DNA of 10,494 bases from Marinospirillum sp. (GTDB lineage Bacteria > Pseudomonadota > Gammaproteobacteria > Pseudomonadales > Halomonadaceae). The stretch covers positions 1 to 10,494 of the forward strand of contig NZ_JACUUA010000125.1 in the NCBI RefSeq assembly GCF_014859565.1, in the 5' to 3' direction. The translations under genes and the position numbers were made by a program. Within the stretch, counting starts at the first letter, position 1; every line of letters starts with the position of its first letter. Below the pieces are notes generated by a model. That model searched no databases. It was given only the letters and a program-made list of their open reading frames with translations, and was not told the origin of the DNA. Of this stretch, positions 1 through 7,132 are shown piece by piece.

Positions 1-109
1 TTATTACAGTGAAGCAACGTATTTTGCAAGCAGAATTAAGCCCAATTGCCCTGCGCTGAGGTTTTCTAACACTGGACATTTTCTGCAAAACCGTATTGAC
101 TATTTCCAT
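1..109 (-). CDS. Partial ORF running off left edge, possible transposase N-terminus
   Basis: An ATG at 107-109 (minus strand) opens a frame that stays open for 36 codons to the window edge, so the gene, if real, continues to the left. The first residues, MEIVNTVLQKMSSVRKPQRR, resemble from memory the start of IS4-like DDE transposases, which often begin with a short helix followed by a Lys-Pro-Gln-Arg stretch. The later residues (GLNSACKIRCFTVI) do not match that family as I know it, so the frame may be shifted or degenerate. A weak CAGG lies five bases before the ATG. The start abuts the outer arm of the hairpin at 110-171, as might be expected near an insertion-sequence end. The call rests on a short stretch and is tentative; a chance ORF is possible. 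Confidence 0.25.
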   Translation of the reverse strand, partial: MEIVNTVLQKMSSVRKPQRRAIGLNSACKIRCFTVI

Positions 110-171
110 GAAAGCCTGCACTCGGGTGATGGTTGTGTTTGGTAACCCCATTATCCGGGTAGCAGGCTTTC
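110..171. repeat. Long imperfect hairpin inside IS debris
   Basis: The outer arms GAAAGCCTGC (110-119) and GCAGGCTTTC (162-171) are perfectly complementary over 10 bases. After a small internal loop, 121-132 pairs with 148-159 over 12 positions, three of them G-T wobbles. This leaves a 15-base loop at 133-147, within which GGTT and AACC could pair alternatively. The structure includes the premature stop of the tnpB fragment (151-153). It may be the subterminal palindrome of an insertion sequence or a junction between two elements. No T-run follows, so it is not a typical terminator. Confidence 0.55.
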
Positions 172-348
172 TTTAAAACTGTCCGAACTATTGAATTTCA
201 GGCCATGACGCTTGTATTGTGAGCTGATGGTATGCAACGCCTTGTTGTACGCAAAACGCACAGCACCGAACTGGCGGTTTAAAAATTCCGCCTGCTCAGG
301 TATGGGATAAATGCGTACTTTTGTGGCCTTTAACATTTCAGTGCTCAT
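151..348 (-). pseudogene. tnpB: TnpB (IS200/IS605 family) N-terminal fragment
   Basis: The frame encodes the N-terminal part of a TnpB/OrfB RNA-guided nuclease. It contains the hallmark stretch KATKVRIYPIPEQAEFLNRQ, then FGAVRFAYNKAL, the first strands and helix of the OrfB N-terminal domain. It stops after about 65 residues (TAA at 151-153), whereas complete TnpB proteins are about 350-430 residues. The RuvC catalytic motifs and zinc ribbon are therefore absent and the product cannot be an active nuclease. The frame extends upstream to 384, but the likely starts are ATG at 346-348 (MSTEMLK, with AAAGAAG upstream) or ATG at 334-336 (MLKATKV, the usual family start). It faces away from the tnpA fragment at 392, the divergent arrangement seen in some IS605-group elements. 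Family identity is clear; the exact element is unknown. Confidence 0.8.
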
Positions 349-363
349 TGATATACTTCTTTC

Positions 364-391
364 ATTATAAACCGTCAAGGTCATATTTCAA
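364..391 (-). promoter_or_regulatory. Candidate sigma70 promoter for tnpB fragment
   Basis: On the minus strand TTGAAA (391-386) is followed after 16 bases by a perfect TATAAT (369-364). Five of six and six of six consensus positions match. The start of transcription would fall near 357, giving a very short leader before either candidate tnpB start. The promoter lies between the divergent tnpB and tnpA heads. It is predicted from sequence alone and may be a relic. Confidence 0.45.
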
Positions 392-508
392 GTGAGTGAA
401 CATCATAAAGAATTGCTATCAGATTACCTTCGAAAACGCCACAGCGTCACCAAGCTGGTTGTCCATCTGGTCTTTACCACCAAGTACCGGCGAAAACTGT
501 TCGCCTGA
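392..508 (+). pseudogene. tnpA: TnpA (IS200/IS605 Y1 transposase) N-terminal fragment
   Basis: From a GTG at 392 the frame reads MSEHHKELLSDYLRKRHSV and continues TKLVVHLVFTTKYRRKLFA before TGA at 506-508, 38 residues in all. The HSVTKLVVHLVFTTKYRRK stretch is the diagnostic first beta strand of Y1 single-strand transposases of the IS200/IS605 family, whose full proteins are about 130-150 residues. The HUH metal-binding motif and the catalytic tyrosine are missing, so the product is inactive. The reading frame passes straight from residue 38 into sequence that resembles the element's right-end palindromes (512-558). This suggests an internal deletion rather than random decay. It is divergent from the tnpB fragment, with 43 bases between the GTG and the ATG at 346-348. 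Confidence 0.75.
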
Positions 509-511
509 ATA

Positions 512-558
512 GAACCGCTGCGCGGTTCCCGCTTATATCCCCGCCCGATTGGGCGAGG
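512..558 (+). repeat. IS200/IS605-type end palindromes
   Basis: Two hairpins stand in tandem. GAACCGC (512-518) pairs perfectly with GCGGTTC (522-528) around a TGC loop. CCCCGCCC (539-546) pairs with GGGCGAGG (551-558) around GATT with one mismatch. A G/C-rich palindrome shortly after the tnpA stop, followed by a GTTTACGCGG-like stretch, fits the right end of an IS200/IS605 element, where TnpA recognises folded single-stranded DNA. The second palindrome resembles the one at 10421-10440. The exact element boundary cannot be fixed. Confidence 0.55.
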
Positions 559-606
559 GTTTACGCGGATTTTGCTAAAGTATGAACGCAGACAGGGTCT
601 GATGAT

Positions 607-635
607 TTGCCTAAGGGGAGTCCGGCAAGCATAAT
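607..635 (+). promoter_or_regulatory. Candidate promoter of gap
   Basis: TTGCCT (607-612) and CATAAT (630-635) are separated by 17 bases and match the sigma70 consensus at four and five of six positions. The predicted transcript would start near 642 and give a leader of about 65 bases before the GTG start of gap. The promoter lies just downstream of the IS remnant, so the insertion may have replaced the native upstream region. Predicted from sequence only. Confidence 0.4.
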
Positions 636-705
636 AGCGCGCGTAATCAGCTGCCTTGGCATCTGACCGATAACCGGCAATCAAAAAATCTGAGAGGCAC
701 AGCCT

Positions 706-2163
706 GTGACTGACACCAAACTGGATTCCTATTTTGAAGACTGGCAGGAGCGTGAAACCATTGCGGAGGCAATGATTCCGCTGATCGGACGCTTGTACCG
801 CAAGTACAATGTGGTGACTTCCATTTTTGGTCGCGCCCTGGTTAACCGTTCCGTGATCCGCATTCTGAAAGATCACCGTTTTGTACGTCAGGTGGAAGGT
901 GAAGAGCTGGATGTGCGTGACACCCATCTGCTGCTGGAAACCCTGCTGAAGCTCAAGCCCGGCCCAGCGCATGTGGATATCGGCAAGCTGGCAGCACAGT
1001 TCCGCAAGCAGGGCGGTGGTGACATGGAAGCCTTTTTACAGGCTGAAATGGCATCGGTGCTGGGCAAGCACAAAGAAGCTGACCTGGGCGGTGATCCTCA
1101 GGATGTGGTGTTGTATGGCTTTGGCCGTATCGGTCGTCTGGTGGCGCGTATCCTGGTCGAAAAGGCCGGTGGTGGCAGCCTGCTGCGCCTGCGTGCCGTA
1201 GTGGTGCGTGGTGGCAAGAATGGTGATCTGGAAAAACGTGCCAGCCTGCTGCGTCGTGATTCCGTACATGGTCCTTTTAATGGCACCATCTCCGTGGATG
1301 CGGAAAATAAAGCACTGATTGTTAACGGTAACTATGTCCAGTTCATCTATGCCAATTCTCCAGAAGAGGTGGATTACACGACTTACGGCATCAACAATGC
1401 ACTGGTAGTCGACAACACCGGCATCTGGCGTGATGACAAGGGTCTGAGTCAGCATCTGGCTTGCAAAGGCACTTCACGCGTGCTGCTGACTGCGCCGGGT
1501 AAAGGTGACATCAAGAACATTGTGTATGGCATCAACCACGGTGATCTGACCGAAGAAGACAAAATCATCTCTGCGGCCTCCTGCACCACCAACGCGATTG
1601 TGCCGATTCTGAAAGCGATGAATGATCAGTTTGGTGTGGTGAGTGGTCACGTTGAAACAGTTCATGCTTACACCAATGACCAGAACCTGATCGACAACTT
1701 CCACAAGGGTGATCGTCGTGGCCGTTCTGCACCACTGAACATGGTGCTGACTGAAACCGGCGCTGCCAAGGCCGTTGCCAAGGCGCTGCCAGAGCTGGCC
1801 GGTAAGCTGACCGGTAATGCCATTCGTGTACCTACACCGAATGTTTCTATGGCAATTCTGAACCTGACACTGGAAAAAGGCACAGATGTTGAGGCGCTGA
1901 ACAAGTACCTCAGCTGGTCTGCGCTCTATTCACCCATGCAGAAGCAGATCGACTTTATTGACTCGCCAGAAGTGGTGTCTTCTGACTTTGTCGGCAACCG
2001 TCATGCCGGTATCGTGGATGGCAAAGCCACCATAGCGAATGGCAAGCAGGTGGTGCTTTATGTTTGGTATGACAATGAGTTTGGTTACAGCTGTCAGGTG
2101 GTGCGGATTCTGCAGGATATTTCCAACGTGAAATTCCCCTACTTCCCAGCAGATCGCGGCTGA
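706..2163 (+). CDS. gap: Long-form glyceraldehyde-3-phosphate dehydrogenase
   Basis: The 485-residue product is a cytosolic phosphorylating GAPDH (glyceraldehyde-3-phosphate + phosphate + NAD(P)+ to 1,3-bisphosphoglycerate, reversible). An N-terminal extension of about 130 residues, absent from the usual 330-residue enzymes, precedes the Rossmann motif GFGRIGR (138-144). The catalytic cysteine lies in ASCTTNAIVP (Cys293), the catalytic histidine in ETVHAYTND (His320), and the C-terminal NAD-site motif WYDNEFGY is at 454-461. The second Rossmann strand ends VVVRGG (165-170), without the usual NAD-selecting Asp, and the Leu-Pro pair of NAD enzymes is replaced by Asn331-Phe332. NADP(H) use or a gluconeogenic role is therefore plausible but inferred. 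The start is GTG, supported by GAGAGG at 692-697. Related long GAPDHs lie near nqr in Pseudomonas. The gene is monocistronic, ending at the terminator at 2214-2251. Confidence 0.93.
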   Translation: MTDTKLDSYFEDWQERETIAEAMIPLIGRLYRKYNVVTSIFGRALVNRSVIRILKDHRFVRQVEGEELDVRDTHLLLETLLKLKPGPAHVDIGKLAAQFRKQGGGDMEAFLQAEMASVLGKHKEADLGGDPQDVVLYGFGRIGRLVARILVEKAGGGSLLRLRAVVVRGGKNGDLEKRASLLRRDSVHGPFNGTISVDAENKALIVNGNYVQFIYANSPEEVDYTTYGINNALVVDNTGIWRDDKGLSQHLACKGTSRVLLTAPGKGDIKNIVYGINHGDLTEEDKIISAASCTTNAIVPILKAMNDQFGVVSGHVETVHAYTNDQNLIDNFHKGDRRGRSAPLNMVLTETGAAKAVAKALPELAGKLTGNAIRVPTPNVSMAILNLTLEKGTDVEALNKYLSWSALYSPMQKQIDFIDSPEVVSSDFVGNRHAGIVDGKATIANGKQVVLYVWYDNEFGYSCQVVRILQDISNVKFPYFPADRG

Positions 2164-2185
2164 CCCTCTGGTCATCTTCTCTAGG

Positions 2186-2208
2186 TCGCGGCATCCCTGA
2201 TGCTGCGA
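2186..2208 (+). repeat. Hairpin downstream of gap
   Basis: TCGCGGCATC (2186-2195) pairs with GATGCTGCGA (2199-2208) around a CCT loop; nine of ten pairs are Watson-Crick and one is a G-T wobble. It sits between the gap stop and the terminator at 2214-2251 and may protect the 3' end of the gap transcript. No T-run follows it directly. Confidence 0.5.
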
Positions 2209-2213
2209 TGCAT

Positions 2214-2251
2214 AAATGGCTGTAAGCTTTTGGCTTGCAGCCATTTTTTTT
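2214..2251 (+). terminator. Intrinsic terminator of gap
   Basis: AAATGGCTG (2214-2222) pairs with CAGCCATTT (2238-2246). The stem continues through a T-G wobble into AAGC/GCTT, closing a five-base loop (2228-2232). An unbroken run of eight T starts at 2244. This is a strong rho-independent terminator that separates gap from the nqr operon. Confidence 0.9.
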
Positions 2252-2282
2252 GTGTTTCAGGTCAAATGATCCATGAGTCGAG

Positions 2283-2311
2283 TAGCCATTCGGGGATGGG
2301 GTCTTTATAAT
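2283..2311 (+). promoter_or_regulatory. Candidate promoter of nqrABCDEF
   Basis: A perfect TATAAT at 2306-2311 stands 17 bases after TAGCCA (2283-2288), which matches the -35 consensus at four of six positions. Transcription would start near 2318, leaving a leader of about 150 bases before nqrA. The weak -35 box leaves room for activation, but no operator was recognised. An alternative TTGACG at 2347-2352 has no good -10 partner at standard spacing. Confidence 0.5.
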
Positions 2312-2381
2312 GCCTGCAATTTTAGACTTAACTGCTATGCGGCATATTGACGCGGATAACAAGCTTCCAGCAGATACTTTT

Positions 2382-2408
2382 GCCGCCAAAGCGGCTCACG
2401 ATTTTTTT
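2382..2408 (+). promoter_or_regulatory. Leader hairpin with delayed T-run upstream of nqrA
   Basis: GCCGC (2382-2386) pairs with GCGGC (2391-2395) around CAAA. Seven T follow at 2402-2408 after a six-base gap. The short stem and the gap make it a weak terminator at best, but in an untranslated leader it could act as an attenuator or pause site. The remainder of the 2164-2469 intergenic region contains no recognisable gene. Confidence 0.3.
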
Positions 2409-2469
2409 CAGATGTAAAACCTTAGCTGTAAAAAGCTGTGTCTTTTAACTTGGTGATTGGGCGAGACCT

Positions 2470-3831
2470 ATGATTAAAATCAAGCGTGGCCTTGATCTAC
2501 CCATCGCCGGCGCACCGCAGCAGTCCATTACGGACGGCAAGGCAGTGCGCTCAGTTGCAGTCCTTGGACCAGACTATGTTGGTATGAAACCCACCATGGC
2601 GGTTCAGGAAGGTGACGAGGTGAAACTGGGTCAGATCCTATTTACGGATAAAAAAACCGCAGGTGTGCAGTACACGGCACCCGCAGCAGGCAAGGTGGTA
2701 GCCATCAACCGTGGCCACCGTCGAGTACTGCAGTCCGTTGTGATCGAAGTGGCAAAACAGGAGCAGGCTGTTGAATTCACTGCGTACAGTGAAGCTCAAC
2801 TCGACAACCTGACTCGTGAACAAGTACAGCAGCAACTGGTGGATTCCGGCCAGTGGACTGCCCTCAGAACCCGGCCTTTCAGCCGTGTTCCAGCTCTGGA
2901 TGCCAAACCCAGCTCGGTGTTTGTCACCGCGATGGATACCCATCCTCTGGCTGCTGATCCTGCCGTTGTTATTGCGGCACAGAAAGACGCCTTCCTGGCG
3001 GGTCTGAAAGTCGTCAGCAAACTCACCGAAGGCAAAACCTTCATCTGCAAACAGGCAGGCAAGGACATACCTGTCATCTCCGGTGGCTCTTTTGAAGTCG
3101 CTGAGTTTGAAGGGGTGCATCCTGCGGGTCTGGTCGGTACGCATATTCATTTCCTTGATCCAGTCAGTGCCAAAAAGCAGGTCTGGTATCTGGGTTATCA
3201 GGATGTGATTGCCATCGGTCAGTTATTCCTGACTGGCAAGCTGAACCCGAACCGTGTGATTGCTTTGGGTGGTCCGCTGGTCAAACAGCCGCGTCTGGTG
3301 CGTACTCGTGCGGGTGCGGATCTGAATGATCTGCTGGCCGGTGAAGTGAACAGCCCCAACGGTATACAGGTGATTTCCGGTTCCGTATTCGGTGGTCGTG
3401 CTGCCGACGGTGCACTGGCTTATCTGGGTCGTTACCACAATCAGGTTTCGGTACTGGAAGACGGCAGCAACCGTCAGTTCCTCGGCTGGTTGTCTCCGGG
3501 TCTACCCGGCAGCAATCGTCATTCGGTCATGGGTATCTACCTGTCCAGCTTTTTTGGACTGGGACAGCGTTTTGCGCCGAATACCTCCACCAATGGTTCC
3601 GAACGAGCGATGGTGCCGGTGGGCGCTTACGAAACCGTCATGCCGCTGGATATTCTGCCCACGCAACTGCTGCGCTCACTGATTGTTGGTGATGTGGAAG
3701 TAGCCATGCAGCTGGGTTGTCTGGAGCTGGATGAAGAAGACCTCGCGCTGTGCACCTATGTGTGCCCAGGTAAGTACGAATACGGTCCGATTCTGCGTGA
3801 CAACCTGACGCTGATCGAGAAAGAGGGCTGA
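2470..3831 (+). CDS. nqrA: Na+-translocating NADH:quinone reductase subunit A
   Basis: NqrA is the peripheral cytoplasmic subunit of the six-subunit Na+-NQR complex, which oxidises NADH, reduces ubiquinone and pumps Na+. The 453-residue product begins [14 protein letters not shown], the canonical NqrA N-terminus, and is close to the usual 446 residues. A barrel-sandwich (biotinyl/lipoyl-like) stretch is visible at about 47-80 ([12 protein letters not shown] ... [12 protein letters not shown]), followed by [14 protein letters not shown] (151-164), which is typical of the NqrA/RnfC fold. No iron-sulfur CxxCxxC motifs are present, which separates it from RnfC. It is the first gene of the operon, with a weak ribosome site (GCGAGA), and ends two bases before nqrB. 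Its role in quinone access is known from the family; no catalytic residue can be assigned here. Confidence 0.97.
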   Translation: MIKIKRGLDLPIAGAPQQSITDGKAVRSVAVLGPDYVGMKPTMAVQEGDEVKLGQILFTDKKTAGVQYTAPAAGKVVAINRGHRRVLQSVVIEVAKQEQAVEFTAYSEAQLDNLTREQVQQQLVDSGQWTALRTRPFSRVPALDAKPSSVFVTAMDTHPLAADPAVVIAAQKDAFLAGLKVVSKLTEGKTFICKQAGKDIPVISGGSFEVAEFEGVHPAGLVGTHIHFLDPVSAKKQVWYLGYQDVIAIGQLFLTGKLNPNRVIALGGPLVKQPRLVRTRAGADLNDLLAGEVNSPNGIQVISGSVFGGRAADGALAYLGRYHNQVSVLEDGSNRQFLGWLSPGLPGSNRHSVMGIYLSSFFGLGQRFAPNTSTNGSERAMVPVGAYETVMPLDILPTQLLRSLIVGDVEVAMQLGCLELDEEDLALCTYVCPGKYEYGPILRDNLTLIEKEG

Positions 3832-3833
3832 TA

Positions 3834-5042
3834 ATGAAGGCGATACGTAAACTTCTGGATGCCATGGAGCCTCACTTTCATAAAGGTGGTCAATATGAAA
3901 AGTGGTATGCGCTTTATGAAGCAGTCGACACTATTTTCTACTCTCCTCCGAGTGTAGCCAAAACCACTGCTTTTGTTCGTGATGGTGTGGATCTAAAACG
4001 CATCATGATCACAGTATGGTTCTGTACTTTCCCAGCCATGTTCTTTGGTATGTGGAACGCCGGTTATCACGCCAATCTGGCGATTGACTCAGGCTTCAGT
4101 TCACTGGGCGGTCTGCGTGAAAGCTTTGTAGTGTTGCTCGGTGCAGGCAGTTATGACCCGAACAGCATCTGGGACAACCTGATTCACGGGGCAACCTTCT
4201 TCATTCCCATCTATGCGGTCACCTTTATTGTGGGCGGCTTCTGGGAAGTGTTGTTTGCCATGCGTCGTGGTCATGAGGTCAACGAAGGTTTCTTCGTCAC
4301 TTCCGTGCTGTTTGCCCTGATCCTGCCGTCCACCATTCCCCTGTGGCAAGTGGCGCTGGGTATCACCTTTGGTGTGGTGATTGGTAAGGAAATTTTTGGT
4401 GGTACCGGCAAGAACTTCCTCAACCCGGCACTGACCGGTCGTGCTTTCCTCTACTTTGCTTATCCGGCAGAAATCTCCGGTGATGCAATCTGGGTGGCTG
4501 CTGATGGCTATACCGGTGCCACGGCTCTGTCCGTTGCTTATCAGGATGGCATGGCCACCCTGCAGCAACAGCTGAGCTGGTGGGATGCTTTTGTAGGCAT
4601 CATGCCAGGTTCGGTGGGTGAAACCTCTACCCTGGCAATTTTTATCGGTGGTGCCATCCTGCTGCTGACCCGCATTGCCTCCTGGCGCATCATGGCGGGC
4701 GTTATGCTGGGTATGATGTTCACTGCCACCCTGTTTAACATGGTTGGATCTGAAACCAACGCCATGTTTGCCATGCCCTGGTACTGGCATCTGGTGATTG
4801 GCGGTTTTGCCTTTGGTATGGTGTTCATGGCAACAGACCCCGTGTCTGCCTCCATGACCAATCAGGGCAAACTGGTGTTTGGTGCTCTCATCGGCATCAT
4901 GACCGTACTGATCCGTGTGATTAACCCGGCCTTTCCGGAAGGCATCATGCTGGCAATCCTGTTTGCCAACCTGTTTGCCCCGTTGATTGATAGCCTGGTG
5001 ATCAAGGCAAACATCAAGCGGAGGGTCTTGCGCAATGTCTAA
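3834..5042 (+). CDS. nqrB: Na+-NQR subunit B (covalent FMN, quinone site)
   Basis: NqrB is the large membrane subunit that carries covalent FMN, binds riboflavin and forms the Na+ path and quinone/inhibitor site. The 402-residue product is near the family length (about 402-415). The flavinylation motif [10 protein letters not shown] is at 224-233, with Thr230 expected to carry phosphoester-linked FMN (Thr236 in Vibrio cholerae). [11 protein letters not shown] (131-141) contains Gly134, Gly135 and Glu138, corresponding to Vibrio Gly140, Gly141 and Glu144, positions linked to korormicin sensitivity and Na+ handling; all three are the wild-type residues. Several hydrophobic membrane segments follow, including 55-75, 121-141, 265-300 and 320-385. 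The start has AGAGGG upstream at 3822-3827. Its last eight bases overlap the nqrC start, indicating translational coupling. Confidence 0.97.
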   Translation: MKAIRKLLDAMEPHFHKGGQYEKWYALYEAVDTIFYSPPSVAKTTAFVRDGVDLKRIMITVWFCTFPAMFFGMWNAGYHANLAIDSGFSSLGGLRESFVVLLGAGSYDPNSIWDNLIHGATFFIPIYAVTFIVGGFWEVLFAMRRGHEVNEGFFVTSVLFALILPSTIPLWQVALGITFGVVIGKEIFGGTGKNFLNPALTGRAFLYFAYPAEISGDAIWVAADGYTGATALSVAYQDGMATLQQQLSWWDAFVGIMPGSVGETSTLAIFIGGAILLLTRIASWRIMAGVMLGMMFTATLFNMVGSETNAMFAMPWYWHLVIGGFAFGMVFMATDPVSASMTNQGKLVFGALIGIMTVLIRVINPAFPEGIMLAILFANLFAPLIDSLVIKANIKRRVLRNV

Positions 5043-5802
5043 AAGTAATGACTCCATCAAAAAGACACTGACCGTTGCTTTCCTGCTCTGTCTGGTTTGT
5101 GCGGTGATTGTTTCGTCTGCTGCGGTGGCACTCAAGCCTCTGCAACTGGCTAACCAGGAGCTGGATCGCCGCAGCAATATTCTGGTCGCTGCCGGTCTGA
5201 TCCAGCCGCGTGAAGCCACCCGTGAACGGGTGAACGCTGAATTTGACAAAATTCAGGTCAAGGTTGTTGATCTGCGCACCGGTGAATTCACCAACGAAGT
5301 CAGTCCGGCTGAATATGACCAGCTGCGTGCTGCTGCTGAACCAGCGACCTCTGAGCGTCTGGCTGTTGATCCTGCGGGTATTCGCCGCCTGGAGCATTTC
5401 GGCTTGGTGTACCTGGTTGGTGATCTGGAAAACCCTGATCGCATCATTATTCCAGTGCGAGGTTCTGGTCTCTGGTCGACCCTGCACGGTTTTCTGGCGC
5501 TGGAAGGGGATGGTAATACCATCGCTGGTCTGGGTTTTTATCAGCACGCTGAAACCCCCGGCTTGGGTGGTGAGGTTGATAACCCCAACTGGAAAGCCCA
5601 GTGGCCTGGTAAAAAGGTCTATGCTGCAGACTCCATGCAGCCTCAGTTGGGTCTTTCCAAAAATCCAAGTCAGGAGCACGAAGTGGACACACTTTCAGGT
5701 GCAACACTGACATCACGTGGTGTTACCAACTTGTTGCAATTCTGGGCTGGTGAGCGTGGCTATGGTGCATTTCTGGCTAAGTTCCGGCAGGGAGGAGTAT
5801 AA
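5035..5802 (+). CDS. nqrC: Na+-NQR subunit C (covalent FMN)
   Basis: NqrC holds the second covalent FMN, in a periplasmic FMN-binding domain tethered to the membrane. The 255-residue product has a hydrophobic N-terminal helix at about 11-33, then a soluble domain. The flavinylation motif [10 protein letters not shown] lies at 218-227, with Thr224 as expected acceptor (Thr225 in Vibrio cholerae). Conserved segments [14 protein letters not shown] (143-156) and AETPGLGGE (172-180) are typical of the FMN_bind domain. The ribosome site GGAGGG (5020-5025) lies inside the end of nqrB and the ATG overlaps nqrB by eight bases. FMN attachment here and in NqrB normally needs the transferase ApbE, which is not encoded in this window. 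Confidence 0.97.
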   Translation: MSKSNDSIKKTLTVAFLLCLVCAVIVSSAAVALKPLQLANQELDRRSNILVAAGLIQPREATRERVNAEFDKIQVKVVDLRTGEFTNEVSPAEYDQLRAAAEPATSERLAVDPAGIRRLEHFGLVYLVGDLENPDRIIIPVRGSGLWSTLHGFLALEGDGNTIAGLGFYQHAETPGLGGEVDNPNWKAQWPGKKVYAADSMQPQLGLSKNPSQEHEVDTLSGATLTSRGVTNLLQFWAGERGYGAFLAKFRQGGV

Positions 5803-5804
5803 AC

Positions 5805-6473
5805 ATGGCAACTGAAACGCCAAAAACAGTACTGCTGAATCCTGTATTCAAAAATAACCCCATTGCTCTGCAGGTTCTGGGTGTGTGTTCCGCTCTGGCG
5901 GTGACCACCAGCATGAATGTAGCGCTGGTGATGACATTGGCAGTTATTTTTGTAACAGCTTTCTCCAACTTCTTTGTGTCCTTGATCCGCAATCATATCC
6001 CCAGCAGTATCCGGATTATTGTGCAGATGACCATCATTGCTTCACTGGTTATTGTGGTGGATCAAGTGCTCAAAGCCTTTGCTTATGACATCAGTCGTCA
6101 GCTGTCGGTGTTTGTGGGTTTGATCATCACCAACTGTATTGTTATGGGTCGTGCTGAAGCCTACGCCATGAAAAACGGCCCCGGCATGAGTTTTGTGGAC
6201 GGTATCGGTAATGGTCTGGGTTACGGCGTGGTTCTGCTGATTGTTGGTTTCTTCCGCGAACTCTTTGGTGCCGGCAGCCTGTTTGGCGTCCAGATTCTGT
6301 CACTGACCAAGGATGGTGGCTGGTATCTGGCCAACGGCCTGATGCTGCTGCCACCTTCTGCCTTCTTTATTATTGGTTTGCTGATCTGGGCGATTCGCTC
6401 CTGGTATCCGAACCAGAATGAAGTGCCGGAGTTCAAAATCACTCACAACACCAAATCCGGGGAGGCGATGTAA
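5805..6473 (+). CDS. nqrD: Na+-NQR subunit D
   Basis: NqrD is an integral membrane subunit of about six helices that pairs with NqrE in inverted topology. Together they hold an intramembrane [2Fe-2S] centre that passes electrons across the membrane from NqrF towards NqrC. The 222-residue product keeps both expected ligands: Cys28 in LGVCSAL and Cys111 in ITNCIVMG (Cys29 and Cys112 in Vibrio cholerae). The family motif [12 protein letters not shown] is intact at 110-121. The start is preceded by a strong GGAGGAG (5791-5797) and lies two bases after the nqrC stop. RnfE is the close paralogue; the NQR gene order decides the assignment. Confidence 0.97.
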   Translation: MATETPKTVLLNPVFKNNPIALQVLGVCSALAVTTSMNVALVMTLAVIFVTAFSNFFVSLIRNHIPSSIRIIVQMTIIASLVIVVDQVLKAFAYDISRQLSVFVGLIITNCIVMGRAEAYAMKNGPGMSFVDGIGNGLGYGVVLLIVGFFRELFGAGSLFGVQILSLTKDGGWYLANGLMLLPPSAFFIIGLLIWAIRSWYPNQNEVPEFKITHNTKSGEAM

Positions 6474-6476
6474 ATC

Positions 6477-7097
6477 ATGTTTGAACATTATCTGTCGCTG
6501 TTCATCACCGCTGTGTTCGTGGAAAACATGGCACTGGCCTTTTTCCTGGGCATGTGCACCTTCCTGGCGGTATCCAAGAAAGTGGATGCTGCTTTTGGTC
6601 TGGGTGTAGCGGTGGTTGTGGTACTGGCCATTACTGTGCCAGTCAACAACCTGATCTTTAACCTGTTGCTGCGTGAAGGTGCACTCACCTGGACGGGTAT
6701 TGCCGGTGCAGAAAACATTGACCTGTCGTTCCTGGGACTGCTCAGCTACATCGGCGTAATTGCCGCACTGGTGCAGATTCTGGAAATGTTCCTGGACAAG
6801 TATGTACCTGCTCTCTACAACGCGCTGGGTGTGTTCCTGCCACTGATTACCGTGAACTGCGCCATTCTAGGTGCTTCACTGTTCATGGTGGAGCGGGATT
6901 ACAACTTTGGTGAGTCTGTTGTATATGGTGCCGGTGCCGGTGTTGGCTGGGCGCTGGCCATTGTGGCTCTGGCAGGTATCCGTGAGAAGCTGAAGTACAG
7001 CGATGTACCTGCAGGTCTGCAGGGTCTGGGCATCACCTTTATTGTGGTGGGTCTGATGTCTCTGGGCTTTATGTCTTTCTCCGGCGTGCAGCTGTAA
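6477..7097 (+). CDS. nqrE: Na+-NQR subunit E
   Basis: NqrE is the pseudo-symmetrical partner of NqrD and supplies the other two cysteines of the intramembrane [2Fe-2S] cluster. The 206-residue product begins MFEHYLSLF, a normal NqrE start, and carries Cys27 in GMCTFLAVS and Cys128 in TVNCAILG (Cys26 and Cys120 in Vibrio cholerae). The spacing is seven residues longer than in Vibrio because of an insertion in the loop [19 protein letters not shown] (65-83), which looks similar to Pseudomonas-type NqrE. About six membrane helices can be seen. GGGGAGG upstream (6459-6465) lies within the end of nqrD, and the start is three bases after the nqrD stop. Confidence 0.97.
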   Translation: MFEHYLSLFITAVFVENMALAFFLGMCTFLAVSKKVDAAFGLGVAVVVVLAITVPVNNLIFNLLLREGALTWTGIAGAENIDLSFLGLLSYIGVIAALVQILEMFLDKYVPALYNALGVFLPLITVNCAILGASLFMVERDYNFGESVVYGAGAGVGWALAIVALAGIREKLKYSDVPAGLQGLGITFIVVGLMSLGFMSFSGVQL

Positions 7098-7132
7098 GCC
7101 GCCGACGAACAGGTTAAGAAAAGGGTATTAAC

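Larger units (their letters stand above)
151..575. mobile_element. Remnant of an IS605-group element
   Basis: The stretch joins a tnpB head (minus strand), a tnpA head (plus strand) and end palindromes. Both coding sequences are cut early, so this is a non-autonomous relic. The boundaries are approximate: the left limit is the tnpB stop, the right limit is where end-like sequence stops shortly before the gap promoter. Such relics can still be mobilised in trans if intact ends and a related TnpA exist elsewhere in the genome, but a complete pair of ends was not identified here. Confidence 0.6.

Noticed and set aside
424..972. A 182-codon minus-strand frame from the tnpA remnant into gap
   Set aside because: It crosses the IS remnant, a promoter region and the start of gap without any family resemblance; it is a chance frame.
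4101..5249. A 382-codon open frame on the minus strand across nqrB and nqrC
   Set aside because: It lies wholly antisense to two unmistakable conserved genes, is rich in His, Gln and Arg as antisense frames often are, and has no recognisable domain.
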